Below are positions 10,352 through 18,794 of a DNA stretch of 21,134 nt, one piece after another. The stretch covers positions 1-21,134 of the forward strand of contig CAJNOQ010003179.1 in NCBI GenBank assembly GCA_905250885.1. Reading direction: 5' to 3'. The position numbers were made by a program, and so were the translations under genes. Below the pieces are notes generated by a model. The model searched no databases. It saw only the letters and a program-made list of their open reading frames with translations, and was not told where the DNA came from. Position 1 is the stretch's first letter; each line of letters begins with the position of its first letter. This stretch comes from Didymodactylos carnosus (taxonomy: Eukaryota; Rotifera; Eurotatoria; Philodinida; Philodinidae).

Positions 10352-12376
10352 TTATCGTGTGCCATAAAGTAACGAAAAAAGATCACCTAAATCTAATATT
10401 TGTGTTAGATCATTGCTTCGTTGTGTCTGGTTCCAAATGTAAATGGCAGCAATCCCGGCCGATAATGTAAAACTCCACAAAACAAAATGTGGAATATTTT
10501 GAACTTGCTCATCTGTCAATGCAGCTGAACGTTGTCGAAGAGTGCTATAAGATTTATTTTCATCATCATTGCTCGCGTCATATAGCCATGGTTGCGATTT
10601 AATAGATTCACTAAAACAAAACATAGAATAATATGTGAAAGATTAATAAGCAGATCAAGTTTTCAACAAAAGATCTAACTTATATAGATCAATAATTTAG
10701 TCATTGTAAAATAGAATCTGTTTAGACAATTTCTTTTCAAAAATATATTTTTATTGACCAATGATTAAATTCAAACAACTGTATGATTTTTTTTTTGGAC
10801 CTACCATCTTTTTTTCCAATTATCATTTAATAATCCAAGTGTATCTGGATGTATTTTATCAAATAACGTTAATGCTCGTTCAATTACTAATTCAAATTCC
10901 TCATCTTTTAATGTCGATGGTAAACGAGTTAATAATGGATGTAAACATGTCATTTCACATTCTGTTTCTAGTATACGATCACTTTTCAAATTTATAATCT
11001 AATAGGAAATCAGAATACAAAAATAAGAGAGAGAAAAAGAGACAGTTATTCTACCTACTTCAGCTGCAACATAAATTGGCATGAGTTTGTGTGATGCAAC
11101 AAATAGATCATATAGACGAAAAACGGTTTCTAATTTATCCAAAACATGAGTAAACCAAGTTATAATCCATCCCACTGCAAACATAACACCAACATTACTT
11201 CTAAAACAAAATTAGAGTGTACAAAGAGAGTGTAAACGAGTATGACAAGAGAATTTTAATACAGTTTTTATACCTTTGATAATGAATCAAAAGTAAAATA
11301 AATATTTTTCATCTTACCTTTGAATATGTTCAGCCACTTCACTATTAATAGCATTTACTAAAGGCATTAGATAGTATAACAGTTCAATTGTCTGATCCAT
11401 TGTCGGTTCCATAAAAACTCTACATAAAAATCAATTACATATTTTAGACATATAGATTTTTGAATCAACACTAATCATTTACGTCAGATGTGTATCAGTT
11501 ATTGTATCGATTAATGGTAAACAATTTTCTTCACCAAGCACTAATAAAAATGTTAAACAGATGTCATGATATCCCTAACAGGTAAGAACAATAAATATTT
11601 AAAACAAAAAAAAAGAAGTGAATATTCATTTTACCTGGTAATAGTTTAATTTGTCGTGTTTAAGAAGTAATTTAATAATAACATCAATCAAGATTTCTTG
11701 TAATTCAAGTCGTTCATTTTGAGAATAATCTAAAGATGAAAGGAGTAGACGTACGTAATACTCTAGCCAGCAAAACTGAACATAATGACATTTTTCTTAA
11801 AGTGAAAAAAATTATTTGGGCTCTTTTGTCAGCACTTACTTGGCAGAAATCTTTTAAGTGTTCGTTCTACATCCTTACGAACTTGAACGTAATCACGATG
11901 CATTTCAATTTCTTTTCGTTCTAAAATTAAATATAAAATTTGTTATAACAACTCATTATTTTAAAATTGATTATTTGCTTATTACCAGCACTATAATATG
12001 TTCCATCATATGTAAAATATTGTTGAGAATTGTTTTCCGTGTTTAATTTCAATTTGCAGTAATCGGGTGAATCCATCAAATAGAGCCAGGCTTGTTTTCG
12101 TATAAGATCATTAATAAATCCAAAGCGGGTACGAGCATATTTTTTTAATAATTGCTTTTTTTTGGAATGATTTTTTTTTGGTTCATTGATGATTGTTTGA
12201 ATATATTCTACTTTCACTGATTTTTCGTTTGAATATTTATCTTTGTCATCATTGGTTTCTTGTGAAAGTAAATTATTGTCGATATTCTCTAGTTTACTGC
12301 TATTATTTTTATCATCATCATTGTCGAAATTATTTATTAACATATTAAAATTCATTTCAACATCGAAAGGATCCAT
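10352..12376 (-). CDS. TBC1D20: TBC1D20 homologue, ER-anchored Rab GAP
   Basis: Eight minus-strand coding exons: 11986-12376 (within an exon open to 12426), 11840-11920, 11635-11729, 11483-11574, 11318-11419, 11059-11200, 10805-10998 and 10352-10610. All junction phases agree and give 451 aa (human 403). Known role: TBC-domain GTPase-activating protein for RAB1 and RAB18 in ER-Golgi traffic and lipid-droplet/autophagy biology. Catalytic motifs are present: V144-x-x-D147-x-x-R150 carries the arginine finger, and Y187-Y-Q189 the glutamine finger, followed by GYHD. FMEPTMDQT and WIITWFTHVL...RLYDLFVASHKLMPIYVAAE match family landmarks closely. A C-terminal hydrophobic segment (about 407-425) fits the ER tail anchor. 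The first 90 or so residues are Asn/Asp/Lys-rich and unlike the human N-terminus. The start is uncertain: the first exon stays open 16 codons upstream of this ATG to an acceptor at 12427-12428. Confidence 0.93.
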
Positions 12377-12492
12377 GATTGATTTACTAACACTATTTTC
12401 ATCGTTTTCTAATGGTTTGAAATCATCTAGGAAAAAAAGAGATCATACAATGTCTATAGAATAGTTGCAATATACAATGACAATCCTTTTAC

Positions 12493-12575
12493 CTTCATTT
12501 AAATGAAGTATTTAGTTATTCTTGAAATTTTCTGCATTATCCAATGTATCTAGAGTGACCATTCGTTTGCATTAT
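12493..12575 (-). other. Possible leader exon of TBC1D20
   Basis: The minus strand has a strong acceptor (pyrimidine tract ending TTTTATAG) before 12575 and a donor GAAG|GTAAAA after 12493. The next acceptor, at 12427-12428, leaves a 66-nt intron, typical for this gene. In the frame that continues into TBC1D20, an ATG at 12560-12562 opens 16 codons (MVTLDTLDNAENFKNN) but reaches TAA at 12512-12514, before the donor. The exon is therefore either a 5' UTR exon with a short upstream ORF or an N-terminal coding exon carrying a nonsense change. Confidence 0.45.
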
Positions 12576-13409
12576 CTATAAAATGTGAAAAGAGATAAGA
12601 TTAGCTATAGGAGTAGAAAGTCATGCCTCTTGATTACAATAGAAAATACCCATTATAAGAGTAGTCAAGTGAAACAAAAGGGAAGACACATCTCTTAAAA
12701 ATCAATGTCATCACTCGACGATACTACTCAATTCGCTGGTTTTTATATCATAGTATCTAGGATAATAATAATTTGTATTTGTGCTAACGCATAGACAATA
12801 TGATATTTCCTTTTTGTTTATTTCATACGAGACTGCGTCATGTTTCTCTGTTTTCCTTTTACAACGATATAGGATTAAATCTTCTACTAGAAAAAACAAC
12901 ATATCTCTCATAAGACAAGAAGCTTAAGGGTTTAGCTTATTTTAACGTCACCATATGAGATTTTCATCCTCTAAATAATCATCTGATTGCTATCTTATAC
13001 ACGATCTGTTTTCATTTACCTTCGTTTATTATCGTGGAAGAGCGAAAAAACGCCGAAAAAATTACCGATGCGCATCATGAGCTGAATTTCTCATCGAAAA
13101 TGATAATTTCATACCTTTTTCAACATCTTTCAAAACAGAGGATAATTGTTATGACGATTAACATTTGAAGCTAACCACAACGCAGCTGGGCTTTTCTGCA
13201 TCATTAGCCAAGTGAGTTGCAATAACATTCGTAACATAACATAAATATGACGAAATAGGACAAACAAAAAAAAGTAGTGGGTTGTTTCAGCTTTCAATAA
13301 CAATTCGAATTGTTGTGATATTATATCTAAGTCCACTTAACAGCAGTTGGCTAATTTTCTTTCGAGTATTACATATTAAATTTTTTCCCTTAACTTTATA
13401 TATTTTTAG
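12576..13409. other. Upstream region of TBC1D20 and transition to repeat-rich DNA
   Basis: No gene could be supported. The TBC1D20 promoter is expected here. A small GC-richer patch at about 13030-13075 and short open frames on the minus strand near 13100-13330 (including a good donor-like AAAAAG|GTATGA near 13110) were examined, but no frame-consistent exon could be linked to TBC1D20. Confidence 0.45.
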
Positions 13410-13520
13410 TTTAGTTTAGGATCTTACAAAATGGTTGTCCGTATGTGCACGAAATGCGAAAAAATGGCAGTCAGATATTCTATGGATAAGCCAATCACAA
13501 GGGAGAAAATTGAAAATTCT
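13410..13520. repeat. Dispersed repeat, copy A (GGRTCTTACAAAATGG family)
   Basis: The segment begins TTAGGATCTTACAAAATGG and continues with CGAAATGCGAAAAAATGGCA and TATGGATAAGCCAATCA. The same order of blocks recurs at 14420-14540, and its first half at 17426-17500. Copy-to-copy divergence is visible, so these are old copies of one interspersed element. No coding capacity or terminal inverted repeat was found. Confidence 0.7.
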
Positions 13521-13573
13521 TTTTACACACAAAGTTACAGAATATAGATAATCTAAACTAAGACTAAGACTGT

Positions 13574-13880
13574 TATATTCACAAAAAGTGAGGGTTATCA
13601 AAGGTCACTGATCTATAATAAATGACTCAAGCCAGACAACACAAAAAGAGTAATAAAAAAATAAAATAAACAAGACAATTAAGGTTAGTACCAGAAGTAG
13701 CAAAAAAGAACAAATTTTTGATAAGATAAAAAAAAGAAATAAGCCAAAAAGAACAAATGTTTCACGGGAAGAGATACTGACATAAAGCTGTTTTGAAAGA
13801 CATTAAAGGAGAAAGACAAATAACTGGCTCTCGGAGATTATTCCAGTCAGCAATAGTTGAATAAACAAAGAAGAATCTAT
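13574..13880 (-). mobile_element. LINE 3'-end fragment, copy 1
   Basis: On the minus strand this matches the 3' end of the longer LINE copy at 18795-19738. Its frame reads YSTIADWNNLREPVICLSP, then LMSFKTALCQYLFP and a stop at 13762-13764, which is the C-terminal tail of a non-LTR reverse-transcriptase ORF. A 3' UTR of about 190 nt follows, ending at the shared block CACTTTTTGTGAATA. It is severely 5'-truncated, as expected from incomplete target-primed reverse transcription. Interestingly its tail frame is intact where the longer copy is broken. Confidence 0.75.
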
Positions 13881-14419
13881 CATGGGGAATCCATCAGAAA
13901 TACTTGCAGCCCCATTCGGATCTTCAGAAAACTTTTTAGCTTTATATTACATTGTGTTCTGCGGTTTTCCTATGGAATCAAAGACGTTCATCTCAGTTAT
14001 GCTGGGCTAGGATACGCCGGGGCTAAATGCTAAGACTGACTTTAGTGCTACTTTATCGTCTTTTCTGATTGATTCGTCTTATTTCAGTGAGAAAGTAACG
14101 ATACTTTGTTTTATTCTTCTTTCTCAAGAATTTATATTGTTCTCTTGAATTTACATCTATCTAGGATCATAGATAAAAATCGCCAACTTTCAGTCTCCTC
14201 AGCACCAAAGATATTCCGTCAAATTTTTTTCTTTTTCTCTCATGTGTAATACTCATCGAGCTCTACAAAATGGCTTCAAATAAATTTTTGGCCCGCTTCG
14301 TCTTCACCCTCTTCTACCGATTACAAAAGTCAAAAATATCGATTACTGTTTTTAGTATTTTAGCGTGCTTTTTACCCTGATTTTGATTTCTATTGAACCA
14401 AAAGAGGTTCTAATACTGT

Positions 14420-14540
14420 TCCTCTAACTTTAGTCTAGGGTCTTACAAAATGGTTGCCTGTGTGTGTGCCTATCCGCGAAATATGGAAAAATGGTTGTCA
14501 CATATTCCATGGATAAGCCAATCATAAGGAAGAAAAAGAG
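14420..14540. repeat. Dispersed repeat, copy B (AGGGTCTTACAA family)
   Basis: Begins TAGTCTAGGGTCTTACAAAA and carries the shared blocks CGAAATATGGAAAAATGG and CCATGGATAAGCCAATCA, parallel to copy A at 13410-13520. The open frames crossing it on the minus strand encode a His-Arg/Gln-Pro string that also appears at the other copies, showing those frames are by-products of the repeat. Confidence 0.7.
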
Positions 14541-14652
14541 AAAATATTTAAAGATATGATCTGAAATATCTACTGATGCAGAGAAAAATAAGGTTAAGTA
14601 TACTTTTTCGGTAGTGGGGCGACAAATCACCACATTTCTCAGGTATCCTGAG

Positions 14653-14868
14653 TGCGAATGCCAACCGATGAGAGGCGTAAGGATTGTCTTGAATTTAGGA
14701 ATATTTCTAGATCTCTAGGGATCTTTGGAGGGACTCGAGAAAACTTTTTAGATTTACATTACCTTACAAACCTTACACATCAAATCACAGAAAAATTCAC
14801 AACATATTTTTAATAATCTCCTAGCGAACATCAACCGAAGGGAAGCGTGAGAGTTGTCTTGGATTCAA
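14653..14868. repeat. Pair of diverged direct repeats about 170 bp apart
   Basis: Units at 14653-14700 and 14823-14868 share the pattern GCGAA-N-CAACCGA, AGCGT/GGCGT and TTGTCTTG-ATT in the same orientation. Between them lies GAGAAAACTTTTTAGATTTA, itself similar to a block at about 13927-13950. This looks like decayed tandem or transposon DNA; no coding frame seen. Confidence 0.5.
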
Positions 14869-15619
14869 AAGGCATTGAAGGTCGTTCGCAGATATAAGCT
14901 CGTAAAGTCAAGGGAACAAGCGAGTACAGACGAGTGTTAGCTTGTTCAGTCATTTACTCGTCATATTCTAATTATTTCGTGCTTGTTTCTCCCTTGCATA
15001 TAGCCATCAATTTTTCCCGTCAAAGGTGGCCGCCAGCGAATAACTCCAATTCGTCAACTACGAAGTTATCGATTCATCACGAATTCTGAGAAACTGAAAT
15101 CTTTCAGATGTCGTTACCAAAAAACTCTTTTTTTCTTTCGATTTACTCTCAAAATTTAGGATGTATGAAGTAGTCCACTAAATTTTATCCGATAAACATC
15201 TTACCCCATAAACAAGATCAAAATCAACATAATTAAAGCCTTTCCATACTGCCATTATGTCATTTTGCAGATTTTTAGAACTAAGGGCTGGCTTTGTTCA
15301 AGATAACCACTATCCATCAGCTGACGGCTATTTTGAGGGCTAGCGCGAAACAAGCTTAGGCCTTGTCTAGGCTACGATTTTTTCAGAGTTAACTTTTAAG
15401 CCAATCAGTTTCATTAATATAACACAAAGTTAATTTTTCTAGTCTGGACATCACTGTAAAAAGAAGTAAAGGGAATAGAAACAGTTGAGGAGATGTGTGT
15501 ATACACACGTGTATTCTGTATGACAATATTAGAGAGCCTTAGCGTATAGCGTATCTTCTTTATTGTATCTCACATATGGAGTAAGGGGCAACCGAGTTCA
15601 TAGAACTCTATATTGATAA
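14869..15619. other. No gene seen; decayed repeat-like DNA
   Basis: Base composition is less AT-rich than the genic half, but every frame is broken by stops. The only structure I can point to is a perfect 14-bp palindrome GTGTGTATACACAC at 15495-15508. Gene-like short words occur but no exon can be supported. Confidence 0.45.
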
Positions 15620-16359
15620 AATTTCAAGATTAGCAGAAAGAATTCAAGAAATAGCATCGAGTTTTTCCAGTTTCTGAAATTTCAGAAATTCAGAATTAGC
15701 ATCCAGTATTCAGAAATAAAAATCAAGGTTTTTGTTAATTCAACAATTCAAGCATTCAGAAATAAGCATCACGGATTTTTCTTAACTCAAACAACTCAGG
15801 AATTCATAAATTCCAATTCGAGAACGATTCAATAATTCAGGAATTGACAGACATCTTTTAGTTTTTTCAATTGAAAGACTACAATAAGTGAAAAGTCGGA
15901 AATGTGACTTTTTATAAATTTCTTGAATTCTAAAAAGGTCAAAAATTCTGTGAATATGTATGGAATCGATTTGAACTCACATATTCGGAATAGTCATAAA
16001 TCGGCAAATTGCGAGCATCAGAGTGAACTGTAGCGTATGATTCAATGTTGGGTAGTGGCTCACTCTCATCGTCCCACTCCACTCCATACCGCACTATGGT
16101 TACAAAGAGACTTCCTATTTGTTAGTCTCTGAATTAAAACTTATATATTCTTTCAATTCCTCAATACTAGAATTCCAAGAATTGTTCAAACCGATTCGAT
16201 ACAAATTCAAAGAATTTTTGGCTTTCTCGAATTCAAGAAATTGAGAAAAGTCACATTTTCATTTTGGAATTTTTGTATTCTTTCAACTGAAAAAACTAAA
16301 AAGTCTGGCTCAATTTCTGAATTCTTGAATTAAGAAAAATCCTTGATGGTTATTTCAGA
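15620..16359. mobile_element. Large inverted-repeat (foldback-type) element
   Basis: The left arm (about 15755-15978) and right arm (about 16183-16359) are imperfect reverse complements. Matching landmarks include GGATTTTTCTTAA, TTTTAGTTTTTTCA-TTGAAAGA, ATGTGACTTTT, AATTTCTTGAATTC and TCGATTTGAAC/TCGGTTTGAAC. The left side is extended by diverged tandem copies of an ATTCAGAAATAAGCATCA-GG-TTTTT unit from about 15620. The central 200 bp are unrelated and non-coding. Long arms with subterminal tandem repeats are typical of foldback or MITE elements. I could not identify target duplications or a superfamily. Confidence 0.75.
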
Positions 16360-16469
16360 TGGCCGCAGTTGCTGTGCACGCTCTCTGACTCGGTCTTAAT
16401 GTTGATTTTTCCTTTTCAGATAGAGATTATCGTATAATAGAAGCATCATCTGGTTGACGAAGACTTTAA

Positions 16470-16817
16470 AAATCGATTGAAGCATGTTCTCGTGGAAAAG
16501 TCCGAGTAAAACATGCTGGAGCCAAGCGTAACAAGCTAGAAGTCTACTACAAAGCTAGAGATCGATTAGGTATGAGTTTTCTGACGTATGCACAAAAATT
16601 ACACAATATCACACCTGCAAAAATCTGCGCAGAATTTGATGCAGATGTGACCAAATCCTGGCACATCTGCATTTTGTTGCAGAGACCAAAAGTTTGGCGG
16701 ACAGTGTCAAAATTTAGGATGGCGAGGTTCCCCACTTCCCCGCCTAATCGGAAACGCCAGATCGCTTTCCTTTCGCAGGGACCACCAATCGTTAGAAACA
16801 CTATTTGGCATTGGTGA
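16470..16817 (+). pseudogene. Isolated 115-codon open frame with exon-like start, unrecognised
   Basis: The frame is open from just after a TAA at 16467-16469 to a stop ending at 16817, in clearly GC-richer DNA than the surroundings. Its first part reads CSRGKVRVKHAGAKRNKLEV followed by YYKARDRLG, a basic and protein-like composition, and ends at a good donor (TTAG|GTATGAG). This suggests an exon of about 100 nt whose frame merely stays open downstream. I do not recognise a family. The minus-strand frames over the same bases are probably shadows. It may be a captured gene fragment, a decayed transposase piece or chance. Confidence 0.3.
16639..16672. repeat. Short perfect hairpin
   Basis: ATGCAGATGTG and its exact reverse complement CACATCTGCAT are separated by 12 nt. 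The hairpin can be extended imperfectly outward, so it may be the core of a decayed palindromic element. Two smaller inverted pairs follow at about 16820-16842 (CCACAG/CTGTGG) and 16862-16890 (CCATTGT/ACAATGG). Confidence 0.6.
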
Positions 16818-17358
16818 ACCACAGATGCTGAAAACCTGTGGTTTGAAACGGGAAAAATGTACCATTGTTACTATAACGTTGTTACAATGGTTGTACTGTG
16901 ACATCTAGTTCTTTTGTTGCTTAATTTTCTCTTCGGAATTCTTCACATCGTCATAATTATTCCAGACTTGTAAATTTCTTTTAAAGATTTATCAAGATCT
17001 CAGCCAATACTCTTAGTGCTCGAAGTGTACGTACTATCAGAATAACGAGTAAAAATTGCACAATCTTTCTCTGATTTTCAGACTATCCAAATTGTTTGCT
17101 ACTCTTTTCTTGTTCCCTGCAACTGGAAAATAACGATCTTCTGGCCCACTTTTAGATGCGTGTCATTTTTCTATGCAGACTACCATCCAGTTCTGTGTTG
17201 CATCAGTTAATATCAAAACGATGTAGATCTCTTTACTCTCCAAATTACGGAAATGGTGCCTTTTATTTCTTTGATTAGACAGATCAAAATGAATCAGTAG
17301 GTCTATCTTGCTTTGCAGCTAGTAATTTCGCACTCCTCCATCTCTTCTCTCTATTCAG

Positions 17359-17424
17359 AAATTCAACAAAAAAATTCTCATTGCAAATCGTGGTGAAATC
17401 GCTTGTAGAGTCATTCGAACATGT
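17359..17424 (+). pseudogene. PCCA: Orphan exon fragment of propionyl-CoA carboxylase alpha
   Basis: Twenty-two codons on the plus strand contain ILIANRGEIACRVIRTC, the N-terminal start of the biotin-carboxylase domain. The IRTC ending fits PCCA (human: LVANRGEIACRVIRTC) better than MCCC1 or pyruvate carboxylase. PCCA is the biotin-bearing subunit of mitochondrial propionyl-CoA carboxylase. The match begins right after a good acceptor (TCTCTCTATTCAG), so this looks like a true exon edge. Immediately after the Cys codon the sequence turns into the dispersed repeat AGGGTCTTACAA; no further PCCA sequence and no clear donor follow. No other PCCA exon was found in the window. The simplest reading is a gene fragment broken by insertion or rearrangement. 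Confidence 0.8.
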
Positions 17425-17425
17425 A

Positions 17426-17500
17426 CAGGGTCTTACAAGGTGGTTGTCTGTGTGTCTGTGCTCAAAATATGGAAAAATGGCCGTCCGATGTTTTCTTTTT
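17426..17500. repeat. Dispersed repeat, copy C, abutting the PCCA fragment
   Basis: Starts CAGGGTCTTACAAGGTGGTT and contains AAAATATGGAAAAATGGCCG, matching copies A (13410) and B (14420). The left edge coincides with the point where PCCA homology ends, so this edge may be the element's true terminus. Confidence 0.65.
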
Positions 17501-17582
17501 GAGTTTTTCCGCGGTTTTTTAGTAGTTCCTAAACTTAGTCGCAGACAAACGAAAAACACACATGGACACATTTTGGTCCTGG

Positions 17583-17777
17583 GGCCTGTTTCTCAAAACA
17601 ACTTAAGTGCGGCCTGCTTCTCAAAACAACTTAAGTTTTTTACTTAAGTGAATAATTTCACTTAAGTAAACAGGAAATTATACTTAAGTGTTTTTGAGAA
17701 ACTCACTTAAGTAAAATATTTTACTTAAGTGGAATTTTTCACTTAAGTAAAACTTAAGTTTTTTTGAGAAACAGACC
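17583..17777. mobile_element. Small inverted-repeat element rich in CTTAAG (MITE)
   Basis: The left end GGCCTGTTTCTCAAAA and the right end TTTTGAGAAACAGACC are inverted repeats with one mismatch in 16. Both ends are flanked by CCTGG (17578-17582 and 17778-17782), a plausible 5-bp target duplication. The GG/CC at the edges makes the exact boundary ambiguous. Nine CTTAAG hexamers lie between 17602 and 17758, most as ACTTAAGT palindromes. The left terminus is duplicated in tandem (17583-17610 and 17611-17638). No coding capacity, so a non-autonomous DNA element. Confidence 0.8.
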
Positions 17778-18298
17778 CCTGGCACCCGAAACGTACCCCT
17801 TGGGTATTAGGACGTAGACACAAAGTATTAGTGGACAGACAAACACGTACGACAAGACATAATACGAGAGGGATTAGAAATAAAAGCTTAAGAATTGAGA
17901 ATGTGCCTCGTTGATCTTTTGCCTTGCAAGACCAGCGATCGTCGTCAGAACTGTGATAGCATTTGCTTGCTACGGCTTCTTGAGAGTATTCCTCAGAAAG
18001 TAATGTGAACAAAAAAGATAATTATTTTATTATATAGGGACAATTTTATATTATCTATACATTTTCAGCCATAACTGTCTTTTGCAAACCTTTAATAAAT
18101 TTTGACGTTTTATACCAGCAAAAATTTTGATCGGTTCATGCAAATAGCCAATAAACAATGAAAAATTATTATGTTGATATCGATAGCATAACGTACGATG
18201 TTAAAAAGGATAATAAAAACAAATAGTTATCAATTAGCATAATGTCAATAAATTTGAAATGTATTTAGCCTCATTATTTTCGCGAGAAAACTGGTGTA

Positions 18299-18357
18299 GT
18301 GAAAAAACTTAAGTAAACGTCTAGAAGTCAGACTTAAGTTTTTTTATGATACGACCC
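18299..18357. mobile_element. Fragment or short member of the CTTAAG element family
   Basis: Contains two CTTAAG sites and ends in ACTTAAGTTTTTTTATGATA followed by CGACCCC, which read in reverse resembles the terminus of the element at 18371-18594 (GGGTYRTATYA then an A-run and CTTAAG). The left end is poorly defined. Confidence 0.5.
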
Positions 18358-18370
18358 CCTGGTAGCAGTG

Positions 18371-18594
18371 AGGGTTGTATTAAAAAACTTAAGCCTAAGT
18401 TTAAGACCGACTTAAACCGTATTATAGTACGAAAAGACTTAAGTTGATGATTTGTTACTTTCTGAAAGTCGTTGTAACATTGACAAACTTGGACACATTC
18501 TCTAAACCTTAAAATGTCATTTTCGTCGAATTGTATTATTAAATGCCTGGAGGGTGTTAGTTTAGAGACTTAAGTTTTTTCGTAATATGACTCC
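18371..18594. mobile_element. Second CTTAAG inverted-repeat element
   Basis: The left end AGGGTTGTATTAAAAAACTT continues into AAG. The right end is CTTAAGTTTTTTCGTAATAT followed by GACTCC. The two are imperfect inverted repeats sharing TATTA, an A-run and CTTAAG. Internal CTTAAG copies occur at 18388 and 18438. The termini differ from the 17583-17777 element except for the CTTAAG core, so this is a separate subfamily. No clear target duplication. Confidence 0.55.
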
Positions 18595-18794
18595 CGGAGC
18601 ATTTTGAAAATCAACTTCTGGCAAGCGCATTAATGACTCACTAACAGAAGTCCCCTCAATCTGTTGAGCTTATTTCAAACTCTTAATCTAATCCGGCACC
18701 GATATAGAGCGAACATGCACAAAGATCTAGCAATATGAATCCCTCTTATCCGTAGTCAACAAAGGTAGCGTTAGTTAAAAAGTTAAATTGTTTA

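Noticed and set aside
11059..11062. Alternative TBC1D20 donor four bases downstream (GTAG|GTAGAA)
   Set aside because: It would break phase with the next exon; GAA|GTAGGT keeps the frame and aligns without gap to the human protein as I recall it.
13130..13336. Minus-strand frame with SPAALWLASNVNRHNNYPLF, considered as an upstream TBC1D20 exon
   Set aside because: Wrong phase for the TBC1D20 acceptor at 12427, and the nearby donor at about 13110 has no in-frame start or clean acceptor upstream.
16547..16822. 91-codon minus-strand open frame
   Set aside because: It overlaps the plus-strand frame at 16470-16817 almost fully; neither is certain, but the plus frame has the better exon-like start and donor.
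17284..17571. 95-codon minus-strand open frame
   Set aside because: It is antisense to the PCCA exon and the dispersed repeat; the shared HTDNH-type string occurs wherever the repeat does.
17743..18012. 89-codon minus-strand open frame with SEEYSQEAVASKCYHSSDDD
   Set aside because: The first part looks protein-like, but the frame crosses the inverted end of the CTTAAG element, has no splice context I trust and matches no family I know.
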